Assembly: GCA_963756425.1 (NCBI GenBank)
Contig: CAVWNW010000001.1
Location: 186,001-250,000 of the forward strand
Source of the DNA: DASQUK01 sp963756425
GTDB lineage: Bacteria > Actinomycetota > Acidimicrobiia > Acidimicrobiales > VFJN01
DNA: 64,000 nucleotides
Direction: 5' to 3'
Under the pieces are notes generated by a model, which saw nothing but the letters and a program-made list of their open reading frames with translations, was not told the DNA's origin and ran no database searches. Of the stretch, positions 13,633 to 21,888 are shown in pieces (positions within the stretch are counted from its first letter, which is position 1; each line of letters begins with the position of its first letter). The translations under genes were made by a program, and so were the position numbers.

Positions 13633-15654
13633 ATGCCTCGCCCCCAGTTCCGCTACAGCCGCTGGGACGGCACCCAGGTCGGCTTCGACCTCGACGCCGA
13701 CGCCGTGCTCGAGCAGATGACCGACGACCTGCTGTACCACGGCGACCTCAACGCCGCGCTCCGGCGGTTGCTCCAGTCGGGCTTCCGCGACCGGCAGGGC
13801 CAGATGGTCGAGGGGATCCGCGACCTGCTCGACCGCCTGCGCCGCGAGCGCCAGGAGCGGCTCGACCGCTTCGACCTCGGCGGCGTCTACGACGAGATCG
13901 CCGAGGAGCTGCGCCAGGTCATCGACACCGAGCAGGCCGAGATCGACCGGCAGGTCCGGGACGCGCGCGCCAGCGGCGACACGCGCCGGGCCGAGACGGC
14001 GCAGGGAGCCGCCGACGAGCGCAACATGCAGCTGGAGATGCTGCCTGCGGACCTCGCGGGCATGGTGCGCGAGCTCCAGAACTACGACTTCGCCTCGGCC
14101 GAGGCCCAGCGGCGGTTCGACGAGCTCGTCGAGCGGCTCCGCCAGCAGGTGCTCGACTCGTACGTCAGCCGCATGACCGGGGCCGTCGAGTCGATGACGC
14201 CCGAGGACATGGCCCGGATGAAGGACATGCTGGCCGAGCTGAATCAGATGCTCGACCAGCGTTCCCGGGGCGAGGAGCCGGACTTCGAGGGCTTCATGCA
14301 GCGCTACGGCGACTTCTTCCCCGAGAACCCCCAGAACCTCGACGAGCTGTTGGAGGTGCTCGCCCGCCGGATGGCCGCCATGCAGGCGATGCTGGCGTCG
14401 ATGACGCCCGAGCAGCGGGCGCAGATCCAGCAGCTGGCCGAACAGCTCCTCGACGACATGGACCTGCGCTGGCAGGTCGACCAGCTCGGCCAGCAGCTGC
14501 GCGGCCTGTTCCCGCAGATGGGCTGGGACCAGCGCTACAACTTCCAGGGCCAGGACCCGCTCGGCATGGCGGAGGCGGCGGCCACCATGGAGGAGCTGGG
14601 TGACCTCGATCGGCTGGAGCAGCTCCTGCGGGGAGCCGCGAACCCCGGCGCACTGGCGGAGGTGGACATCGACCGCGCTCGGGAGCTGCTCGGCGACGAT
14701 TCCGCCCGCAGCCTGGACGAGCTGGCCCGGCTCACCCGCCTGCTCCAGGACGCCGGACTCGTCGACCAGCGCGAGGGCCGGCTCGAGCTCACGCCCAAGG
14801 GACTCCGCCGCATCGGCCGCAACGCCCTGCACGACCTGTTCCAGCGCCTCGCCCGCGACAAGCTCGGCCGCCATGAGCTCGAACGGTCGGGCGCCGGGCA
14901 CGAGCGCACCTACGAGACCAAGGCCTACGAGTTCGGCGACCCCTTCAACCTCAACATCGAGCGCACGGTCCGGAACGCCATAGGCCGCCGTGGTGGGGGC
15001 ACGCCCGTCCTGCTGTCACCCGACGACTTCGAGGTCGAGCGCACCGAGCACGTCGTTCGGTCGTCGACCGTGCTCATGCTGGACCTCTCGCTGTCGATGC
15101 CCATGCGCGACAACTTCCTGGCCGCGAAGAAGGTGGCCATGGCGCTGCACTCGCTCATCTCCCTGCAGTTCCCGCGCGACTACCTGGGACTGGTCGGCTT
15201 CAGCGAGGTGGCCCGCGAGATCCGCCCACAGGACCTGCCCGAGGTGTCCTGGGACTTCGTGTACGGCACCAACATGCAGCACGCGTTCCAGATCAGCCGG
15301 CGGCTCCTGGCCCGCCAGTCGGGCACCAAGCAGATCATCATGATCACCGACGGCGAGCCCACCGCCCACTTCGAGCCCGGCATCGCCGAGCCGTTCTTCT
15401 CGTACCCTCCGGTGCGCGAGACCGTCGACGCCACCTTGCGGGAGGTGGTGCGCTGCACCCGCGAGGGCATCCGCATCAACACCTTCATGCTGGACCCCAC
15501 CGGCCACCTGCGCTCGTTCGTCGAGAAGCTCACCCGGCTCAACCAGGGCCGCGCGTTCTTCACCACCCCGGAGACGCTCGGCGACTACGTGCTCGTCGAC
15601 TTCATCGAGCAGAAGCGCGAGCTGCGCCGCTCGGGCGGCCGTCGGTCGGCCTGA
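13633..15654 (+). CDS. VWA-domain protein, partner of the MoxR-type ATPase
   Basis: A 673-residue protein. The N-terminal two thirds are charged and helical with several Gln/Glu/Arg-rich coiled-coil stretches (about 60-130, 150-290). The C-terminal von Willebrand A domain has the metal-ion site DLSLSM (Asp about 484), a conserved Thr region (YGTNMQHAF) and the ITDGEPTAH segment. VWA proteins of this size accompany MoxR/ChlI ATPases and form complexes that remodel target proteins. The ATG overlaps the stop of a tiny upstream frame (TAATG). The intervening minus-strand pair (11912-13498) splits it from the ATPase. Confidence 0.9.
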   Translation: MPRPQFRYSRWDGTQVGFDLDADAVLEQMTDDLLYHGDLNAALRRLLQSGFRDRQGQMVEGIRDLLDRLRRERQERLDRFDLGGVYDEIAEELRQVIDTEQAEIDRQVRDARASGDTRRAETAQGAADERNMQLEMLPADLAGMVRELQNYDFASAEAQRRFDELVERLRQQVLDSYVSRMTGAVESMTPEDMARMKDMLAELNQMLDQRSRGEEPDFEGFMQRYGDFFPENPQNLDELLEVLARRMAAMQAMLASMTPEQRAQIQQLAEQLLDDMDLRWQVDQLGQQLRGLFPQMGWDQRYNFQGQDPLGMAEAAATMEELGDLDRLEQLLRGAANPGALAEVDIDRARELLGDDSARSLDELARLTRLLQDAGLVDQREGRLELTPKGLRRIGRNALHDLFQRLARDKLGRHELERSGAGHERTYETKAYEFGDPFNLNIERTVRNAIGRRGGGTPVLLSPDDFEVERTEHVVRSSTVLMLDLSLSMPMRDNFLAAKKVAMALHSLISLQFPRDYLGLVGFSEVAREIRPQDLPEVSWDFVYGTNMQHAFQISRRLLARQSGTKQIIMITDGEPTAHFEPGIAEPFFSYPPVRETVDATLREVVRCTREGIRINTFMLDPTGHLRSFVEKLTRLNQGRAFFTTPETLGDYVLVDFIEQKRELRRSGGRRSA

Positions 15655-15663
15655 CCGCCGGCT

Positions 15664-16272
15664 TCAGCCACCCAGCAGGTCGACGACGCCCCCAAGCAGC
15701 CCGCCGGTAAGGCCCTGCGGCGCCTCAGTGGTTGTCGTGGTCGGGTCCGTCGTGGTCGTCGTGGGCTCGGTCGTCGTGGTGGTGGGCTCAGTCGTCGTGG
15801 TGGTGGGCCCCGTGGTCGTCGTGGTGGTGGGCCGGGTGGTCGTGGTGGTGGGCCGGGTCGTTCCGCTCCCCGGCCTGGTCGTCGCCGTGCTCCCCGGGCG
15901 TGTCGACCCGGTGCTGCCGATGGGGACCACCTCGCCGTCGACCACCGTCGAGCCGGGTGGCAGCGGCACCACGACGTCCTCGCCGGTTTCGGGGTCGACG
16001 ATGCGCGCCGTCGACGGCGCGGGGCGGACGATCGCGCCGGTCCTGGTGAACGACACCGCAACCGCCGGCTGGCTGGGCGGGATGGTGGTCGGGGCGCCGT
16101 CCTCGCCGGTCCGGTCCGATGGTGCCGCGAGCTCGACCGAACCGTCTCCGCCGTGGTTCACCCACGTAAAGCCCATGGCGACCGCGAAGATCACCGCGGC
16201 GAGGAGGGTCTCACCCACGGAGCCGTGAAGGAGGTGGCGTGCCCCGCGCGGCTCGTTGTCCCCCAGCCCCAT
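15664..16272 (-). CDS. Membrane-anchored Thr/Pro-rich protein
   Basis: A 202-residue protein with one transmembrane helix (LLAAVIFAVAMGFTWV, about residues 21-36). A globular segment of about 80 residues containing DPETGEDVVVPLPPGSTVVDG follows, then a long low-complexity tract of Thr, Pro and Glu repeats (TTTTTEPTTTTTEPTTTTT style), ending GLLGGVVDLLGG. Thr/Pro tracts of this type act as extended, often glycosylated, cell-wall spacers in actinobacteria. Function unknown. ATG 16272 is chosen because upstream in-frame sequence overlaps the macrodomain gene on the same strand in another frame. Confidence 0.65.
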   Translation of the reverse strand: MGLGDNEPRGARHLLHGSVGETLLAAVIFAVAMGFTWVNHGGDGSVELAAPSDRTGEDGAPTTIPPSQPAVAVSFTRTGAIVRPAPSTARIVDPETGEDVVVPLPPGSTVVDGEVVPIGSTGSTRPGSTATTRPGSGTTRPTTTTTRPTTTTTTGPTTTTTEPTTTTTEPTTTTTDPTTTTTEAPQGLTGGLLGGVVDLLGG

Positions 16273-16345
16273 ACCGTCATCCTGCACCCCACGGACCCCG
16301 GGGCGCCAGCGCCGGCGGTAGAGGCGCGGTGGGTCGAACGAGGGC

Positions 16346-16861
16346 TCAGCCCCGCGGCCCTTCGAGCCGCTGCCGGTACAACCCCAGTGTCTCGTCGTCG
16401 AACGCGACCAGGAGCACGCGTTCCACATCCGTGGGCGTGGAGCGCAGTGTGTCGACGGCGACCGCGGCGGCTTCGCGCGGCGGATAGCCATACGCGCCGG
16501 TGGAGATGGCGGGAAACGCAACGCTCCGGGCACCGATCTCGTCGGCGATCTCGAGGCACCTCCGGTAGCAGGACGCCAGTCGCTCGGCCTCGCCCTCGCC
16601 GCCGCCCCGCCACACCGGTCCGACGGTGTGGATGACCCAACGGGCCGGCAGCCGGTAGCCGCTGGTGGCCTTGGCATCCCCGGTGTCGCATCCGCCCAGC
16701 GTGCGGCACTCCTCGAGCAGGTCGGGGCCGGCGGCTCGGTGGATGGCGCCATCGACACCCCCGCCCCCCAGCAGGCTTCCCTTCGCGGCGTTGACGATGG
16801 CGTCGACGTCGAGCGTCGTGATGTCGGTGCGCACTGCCTCGACCGCCGGCGCGCGCGTCAC
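16346..16861 (-). CDS. Macrodomain protein (O-acetyl-ADP-ribose deacetylase-like)
   Basis: A 171-residue single macrodomain, similar in length and order to YmdB/MacroD-type ADP-ribosyl-ester hydrolases. Visible motifs are the ADP-ribose-binding DAIVNAAKGSLLGGGGVDGAIH (about 20-41), CDTGDAKATSGYRLPARWVIHTVGP and the loop AFPAISTGAYGYP (about 114-126). The Asn-Ala-Ala and Gly-rich loop match the catalytic class. It likely removes ADP-ribose or acts on O-acetyl-ADP-ribose. GTG 16861 is the start. Confidence 0.92.
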   Translation of the reverse strand: MTRAPAVEAVRTDITTLDVDAIVNAAKGSLLGGGGVDGAIHRAAGPDLLEECRTLGGCDTGDAKATSGYRLPARWVIHTVGPVWRGGGEGEAERLASCYRRCLEIADEIGARSVAFPAISTGAYGYPPREAAAVAVDTLRSTPTDVERVLLVAFDDETLGLYRQRLEGPRG

Positions 16862-17001
16862 CCCCGCCTACCCCTTGCGCAATCGCCGTCTGTGGTGGAA
16901 GATCACACCATTGTAATTACACGTGTGGCATCAGTACGGGATGGTGGTGCTCCGGACGGGCCGCACACGGACCCAGCTGAGACAGGCGGGAAGGGGGCCA
17001 G

Positions 17002-17283
17002 ATGAAACTCCCCGTGGCCACAGATCCCGAAGACAACACCTGGCAGGACTACGCCAACTGCTTGGGCGTCGACCCCGACCTCTTCTTTCCCGAGCGCGGG
17101 GCGTCCACGCGCGAGGCCAAGGAGGTGTGCCGGGGCTGCATCGTGCGCGCCCAGTGCCTCGAGTACGCCCTCGTCCACAGTGAGAAGTTCGGCATCTGGG
17201 GCGGCATGAGCGAGCGCGAGCGCCGGCGCATTCGCCGCCAGCGCGCCCTCGCACGCCAGGCGGCCAGCACCGCCTCGGCCTGA
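17002..17283 (+). CDS. WhiB-family transcriptional regulator (WhiB2/WhmD-like)
   Basis: A 93-residue iron-sulfur regulator. The four cluster-binding cysteines are Cys20, Cys43, Cys46 and Cys52 (C-x22-C-x2-C-x5-C), followed by the G(I)WGG turn at 64-68 and a basic C-terminus (SERERRRIRR) that contacts DNA. The LFFPERGASTREAKEVC segment is closest to the WhiB2/WhmD group, which controls septation, but the subclass call is by eye. The start ATG follows an AAGGGGG ribosome binding site. An AT-rich patch at about 16911-16935 upstream may hold the promoter. Confidence 0.93.
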   Translation: MKLPVATDPEDNTWQDYANCLGVDPDLFFPERGASTREAKEVCRGCIVRAQCLEYALVHSEKFGIWGGMSERERRRIRRQRALARQAASTASA

Positions 17284-17334
17284 CCGAGCCGCGACGCGGT
17301 AGCTGGGCGGCCAGCACCGCGTCGGCAGCCAGGA

Positions 17335-18120
17335 TCACGACAGGCGGGCGAGGCGCGACTCGATCGTCTTGCCCTCCGCCAGGTCCAGCTCCGCCCAGCG
17401 CGCCGGATCGATCCGCTCGAGGATCGATCGTGGCACGAGACCGACGAGTTCCGCGCCGGCGACCGCTGCCCGTTCGGCCACCAGGTCCCACGCCTCCGCC
17501 GGGCCGAGCTCGTCGGGCGAGACGAGGTTCATCGAGACCTGCACCTGCCGGCCGACCGGCAGCCCAAGCGCCCGCAGCTGCGGGCCCCTGATGTCCCGGG
17601 CGATCCGCTGTGCCAAGGCCAGGTCGGGCTCGGCGAGCCACACGTTCCAGGCCACCAACACCGGCCGCGCCCCTACGGCGGTCGCGCCGGCGCTGGGGTG
17701 GGGCAGTGACGGTCCCCGGTCGGGTGGCAGCGCCGCGAACGCCAGGCGGCGCACGTCGGGCAGAGATCGCTCCGGCCCGTAGGCGAAGCCGGGGACTCCC
17801 AGGTCGGCGGCCAGCCACTCCAGGAACCGGTCGCGGGCCGCTGCGGCGTCGGCCAGCGTCGACCCGGCCAACGGCGCGAACGGCACGACGTCGACGACGC
17901 CGAAGCGCGGGTGCACGCCCTGGTGGCGGCGGACGTCGAGCTGGGCCACGGCCGCCCGTGCCACGGCGCGGGGAGCCTCCTCGCCCACCAGCGTCAGCAC
18001 CGAGCGGTTGTGGTGCACATCCGAGTGCACGTCCAGCAACGAACCACCGGCAGACGAAGCAATCGTCGTGACGACGTGGGGGCGAGACCCTTCACTGATG
18101 TTCACGACGCATTCAAGCAA
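17335..18120 (-). CDS. ftcD: Glutamate formimidoyltransferase family protein
   Basis: A 261-residue protein starting MLECVVNISEG, the hallmark N-terminus of the formiminotransferase N-subdomain. It contains the HSDVHHNRSVLTL segment with catalytic histidines and the RHQGVHPRFGVVDVVPF motif. The family transfers a formimino group from formiminoglutamate to tetrahydrofolate in histidine breakdown. Only the transferase part is present, without a cyclodeaminase domain, as in many bacteria. Many actinobacterial homologues lack a complete hut pathway nearby and their true substrate is uncertain. The start is TTG 18120, supported by the family N-terminus. Confidence 0.88.
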   Translation of the reverse strand: MLECVVNISEGSRPHVVTTIASSAGGSLLDVHSDVHHNRSVLTLVGEEAPRAVARAAVAQLDVRRHQGVHPRFGVVDVVPFAPLAGSTLADAAAARDRFLEWLAADLGVPGFAYGPERSLPDVRRLAFAALPPDRGPSLPHPSAGATAVGARPVLVAWNVWLAEPDLALAQRIARDIRGPQLRALGLPVGRQVQVSMNLVSPDELGPAEAWDLVAERAAVAGAELVGLVPRSILERIDPARWAELDLAEGKTIESRLARLS

Positions 18121-18171
18121 TGGCCAACCCCCGATGCGGTTGGCCGATCGACGAAAGGTACAGTGGCGGCC

Positions 18172-18342
18172 GTGAACCTCGGAGCACCGGAACTACTCAT
18201 AGTCCTGCTCGTCATCCTCGTCCTCTTCGGTGGAGCCAAGCTGCCCAAGCTGGCCCGTTCGATGGGCCAGGCCCAGTCCGAGTTCAAGCGCGGACTCAAG
18301 GAACCGGGCACGGCCAAGGACGAGGAAGACAAGACCGACTGA
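18172..18342 (+). CDS. tatA: Twin-arginine translocase subunit TatA
   Basis: A 56-residue protein with one N-terminal transmembrane helix (APELLIVLLVILVLFG), the FGGAKLPKLARSMG hinge and amphipathic helix, and an acidic, charged tail. This is the full TatA/E pattern: it oligomerises to form the Tat protein-conducting pathway. Start is GTG 18172; GTG 18163, three codons earlier, has a slightly better placed AAAGG and cannot be excluded. tatC is not in the window. A Tat substrate (PhoX-like, 27058) is. Confidence 0.9.
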   Translation: MNLGAPELLIVLLVILVLFGGAKLPKLARSMGQAQSEFKRGLKEPGTAKDEEDKTD

Positions 18343-18398
18343 CCCGCTGGGTCAAGAGGAGCCGGCGCGGGCCGGTAGAGCGGCAGCGCCCGCCTCGC

Positions 18399-21035
18399 TC
18401 ACGACGCCCGGGCGCCCTCACCGGGGCGGTCGCGCGCAGCGGTCACCGCGTCTTGCTGGCTGAGCCGGGAGCCTGCGGCGAATACCTCCTCGAAGCGGTC
18501 CGCGCCCAGCGTTTCGCGGGTCTGGATGACCTGCTCCGCCTCCTGTCGCGCCGAGCCCCACACTCGAATGCCCGCCCGCCGACGCAGGCCCTCGGTCGCC
18601 CCCGCCAGCAGCGCCGCGCGCTCCGCGTCACCCTCTAGGAATGCCAGCCGGGCGAATGCGGCCAGGCACAGGGCCAGGCTTGGAGTGCTCTGTGTCTCCA
18701 AGCTGATATCCAGTGCGTCCGTGAGCACTGCCCAGGCATCATCGAAACGGGCACGTGACCGCCAGGATGCCCAGCTGCACCCGTGAGCTGATCGAGCCAG
18801 GCATTGGCCAGCCGCTCCGACTCATCACGTCCCTCGGCCAGGTGGCGGGCGGCGTCGTCGTAGCGGCCCACGGCCATCTCCAGGGAGCCGAGGGTGATCA
18901 GGGCCACCGGGATCCACAGGGGCTCGTCCAGACGGCGGAGTACCTCGAGGCTGGCCGCCGCCTCGCGAACACCACGTTGGAAGTCGTCGGCGATGGCCGC
19001 ATTCCAGGACAGGGCCAGGCGGGAAACGGCCTCGAGGTAGGGGTCGTCGATCTCCTCGAGCAGCGGCTCCAGCCGCTCGCCGGCCGCGTGAGCCCCGGCA
19101 CCGTCACTGGCTTCGAGTGCGACCACCGCCGCCCCCCAGAACAGTTCGGTTCGGGAATGGGCGTCGAGGGATTCGACGCCCGGCATGAGCTCGTCGATCA
19201 AGGATCGGGCCTCGATCAGGAGGTCGACCGGCATCCCCAGGAAGGGCCACATGGCCCATGGCGCCATGATCCGGAACAGGTCGGGCAGCGGCGCTCGGTC
19301 GTGGTCCACGTACCAGCGCACCGCGGCCGCCAGGTTGCCCCTGTCGATCTGCAGCCGCCGCACCCATTCGTTCTGCCGGCCGTGCCGCATCGGACGGTCC
19401 GCCCGTTCGACCAGCGCTCGATAGTGGTCAGCGTGACGGCGCCGAATCTCGGCAACGTCGGGCCGCGCGGCCAGTCGCTCGGCGACGAATTCACGAATGG
19501 TCTCGAGCATCCGCGACCGGCGGCCCAGATCACCGACGTCGAGGTAGATGAGGCTGTGACCAACGAGCACGTCCGTCAGTTCGAGCGCCCGGTCCTCGTC
19601 GATGCCGGCGACTGCCGCCGCGGCGTCGATCGTCCAGCCGTCAACGAACACGGCCACCGTCTCGAGCAGCGACCGCTCGGCGTCGTCCAGCAGGCTGACG
19701 CTCCACTCGACCGTGGCGCGCAGCGTCTGCTGACGCTCCGGCAGATCCACCGTGCCCGCCCCCAGGGCGTCGAGCGACCCGGCCAGGCGGGCCAGCAGCG
19801 CGTCGGGCTCCAGGAGTCGAGTGCGGGCGGCCGCAAGCTCGATGGCCAGCGGCATGCCCTCGAGGCGGCGGCAGATCTCTACCACCTCAGCGGCGTTGGC
19901 CTCCGTGAGGGCGAAGTCGCCCCGCACGGCGCGGGCCCGGTCGATGAACAGCGCCACCGCCGGCGATGCCGCCACCTCGTCCAAAGGCACGGCGGCGGGA
20001 TCGGCGGGGAAGCGCAGCGCGGCCACCGGGAAGACCCACTCGGCCCGCAGCCTCAACACGGTGAGGCTGGTCGCCAAGATGGCCAACGCGGGACAATGGG
20101 CCAGCACCTCGTCGAGGTCCCTCGCCGCAGCGACCAGGTGCTCCAGGTTGTCGAGTATCAGCAGCCACTCGCCGTCGCCGAAGTAGTCGATCAGCGCCTG
20201 CAGCGGCGTGTCCCTGCCCGCTAGCTCGGCCCCCGCGGCCCGACCGATGCCGGCCATGACCAGCTCGGGCTGCGTGACCATAGCCAGCGGCACGAACACG
20301 ACGCCGGAGCTGAAGTGCTCGCGCAGCCGCTCTCCCACCGCAATGGCGAGCCGGGTCTTGCCGATCCCACCCGGCCCCGTGAGGGTGACCAGGCGTACCT
20401 CGCGGCGGAGGACCAGGCCGGCCACCTCTTCGATCGCGTGCTCCCGGCCGACCAGCGGAGTCGTCGGCGCCGGCAGCGGGTGGCGGCGATCCTGGCTCTG
20501 CGACCTGGCCGTCACGGCCGTCGCACGGCTGGTGGCGGCGAACCGTTCGCTCAGCAGCGTCGCCAGGTCGTCGCGGACCAGCCGCCCAAGCTCGCCCGCA
20601 GTCCGGAACCTCTGATAGGAGGTCTCCTGCTTGATGCGGGAGAGCAGATCCGCCAGGGGGGGGTTCGCGATCGGGCGCCGGGACCTTGACGTACAGGAGA
20701 CGCGGCAGCTGCCGCGACAGGTCGAACTCATCCTCCAGGCCCGACACCTCCATGCCGGGAGCGACCTGCCCGTAGCGCTGCCAGTACAGCCCGATGAAGA
20801 TGTCGCTCTGAGCCAGGTACGCCCGGTAGAGCTCCCTCGGCGGGTGGGGCCTCGCCCCCAGCTCGAACATCACTGGCGTCAACCTCAGCGTCGAGATGGC
20901 GCGCGAGACCGCCCTCCGTTCGTCGGCCAGCTCGGCCAGCGTCGAGCTCACGAACACCCGTAGGCGCTGGTCCGGAGTGCGGATGGCCGTGTCGCCGGGC
21001 AACGCATCGGTCACCGCTTCGCCCTGGTCAGGCAC
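18399..21035 (-). pseudogene. DUF4062 / NB-ARC / TPR regulator (AfsR-type), frameshifted at three places
   Basis: Rejoined, this is a protein of about 880 residues. It has an N-terminal DUF4062 domain (LRVFVSSTLAELADERRAV, then GLYWQRYGQVAPG), an NB-ARC ATPase with P-loop GPGGIGKT and the LLILDNLEHL Walker B, then winged-helix and TPR-like helices as in AfsR/LuxR-type regulators and inflammasome-like ATPases. The frame breaks at an 8-base C run on the coding strand (plus-strand G run 20656-20663), near 18780, and again near 18748. Each break is cured by removing one base. The C-terminus reads on to the stop at 18399. Three single-base insertions in an otherwise family-like sequence look like sequence error, but true decay is possible. 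Start is probably GTG 21035. Confidence 0.7.
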
Positions 21036-21108
21036 AGATGACAGTGTCGAGCAAGCGCGGTCGACCCGCAACGATCCGTGCGGCCGGGCTAGTGAGCGCG
21101 TGGCTCCA

Positions 21109-21360
21109 CTAGGTCCCAGGGCTCGGAGCGAGGGCGGCCAACCGCCGCCGCTTTAGGATGCGTCGCCGCTCCCGCTCGGAGCAACCGCCCCAGACGCCGT
21201 GGTCGATGCGGTTGACCAGGGCGTGCTCCAGGCACTGGTCCTTGACCGGGCAGGTGGCGCAGATCCGCCGTGCGACCTCGACGCCCACGCCGTCGCTGGG
21301 GAAGAACGTGCTCGGGGATTCATGGGCGCAGTTGCCGCGTGCCATCCACTCGGTTTCCAT
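21109..21360 (-). CDS. WhiB-family transcriptional regulator
   Basis: A second, 83-residue WhiB-like protein. Cluster cysteines are Cys11, Cys34, Cys37 and Cys43, with a G(V)WGG turn and a basic tail (SERERRRILKRRR). The short N-terminus resembles the WhiB1/WhiB-like7 size class, but it lacks a clear AT-hook, so WhiB7 is unlikely. ATG 21360 is used; ATG 21345 would also keep the first Cys. It is divergent from the small gene at 21544, with an inverted repeat (21396-21418) between them. Confidence 0.92.
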   Translation of the reverse strand: METEWMARGNCAHESPSTFFPSDGVGVEVARRICATCPVKDQCLEHALVNRIDHGVWGGCSERERRRILKRRRLAALAPSPGT

Positions 21361-21395
21361 CGGTCCTCCAGATACGGCCTGCTGCCTCTTAATAC

Positions 21396-21418
21396 GGAAC
21401 CGCGGGGGATTCGGTTCC
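21396..21418. promoter_or_regulatory. Inverted repeat upstream of the second whiB gene
   Basis: GGAACCG-9 nt-CGGTTCC lies in the 183-bp region between divergent start codons, next to a locally AT-rich stretch (CTCTTAATACGG). Candidate operator or promoter element; the binding factor is unknown. Confidence 0.35.
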
Positions 21419-21543
21419 CGACGTTTTGGTGCGTACCGATATCCAACGCGCCTGAGAGTTCCCTGAACGTCCGCGGGAAATGGCCCCCGCGGGGGGCGCC
21501 GGCGCCGACTAGTGGGCGCGAGCGGCCACTAGGGTGGTCAGCC

Positions 21544-21816
21544 ATGTCAGAGGTCGAAGCCGAGGTCGAACCACCCCGTGGCCACGCACGCGTCGTGTAC
21601 CTGGGCCCCGTGGCCCCGCACTGGGAGGTCCAGTCCGACTTCGGCGATCGCCAGATGATCGACGACTTCCGTTCCCGGGTGATGGCACGCCTGGTGCTGC
21701 TGCCGCCCCACGACCCCCAGTTCCGGCGCAACCGCGAGCGGGTGGTACGGGATGCCGAACGTGAGCACATCCTTCTGGAGTGGGACCTCGGCTATCCGGA
21801 GGACGAGGAGTCCTGA
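21544..21816 (+). CDS. Small conserved hypothetical protein
   Basis: A 90-residue acidic protein without signal peptide or membrane segment. It has a compact alpha/beta look: ARVVYLGPVAPHWEVQSDFGDRQMIDDFRSRVMARLVLLPPHDPQFRRN. It lies alone between whiB and ppk1, 72 bases upstream of ppk1, and could be co-transcribed with it. I do not recognise a family with certainty. The coding signal (codon use, a reasonable start and a gene-sized gap) is good. Confidence 0.7.
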   Translation: MSEVEAEVEPPRGHARVVYLGPVAPHWEVQSDFGDRQMIDDFRSRVMARLVLLPPHDPQFRRNRERVVRDAEREHILLEWDLGYPEDEES

Positions 21817-21888
21817 GGCCCGTTCCGACTGCGCGATATTCCTGGTGAGGCCCCGGACAGGGTCGATCGGCGTCGCTACCCTGACGGC

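Noticed and set aside
15720..15900. GTC/GTG-rich short tandem repeat resembling a minisatellite
   Set aside because: It is the coding sequence for the Thr/Pro tract of the minus-strand membrane protein, so it is explained by amino-acid repetition.
21109..21360. Assigning the second WhiB protein as WhiB7
   Set aside because: No Gly-Arg-type AT-hook follows the WhiB core, so a WhiB7 call is not supported.
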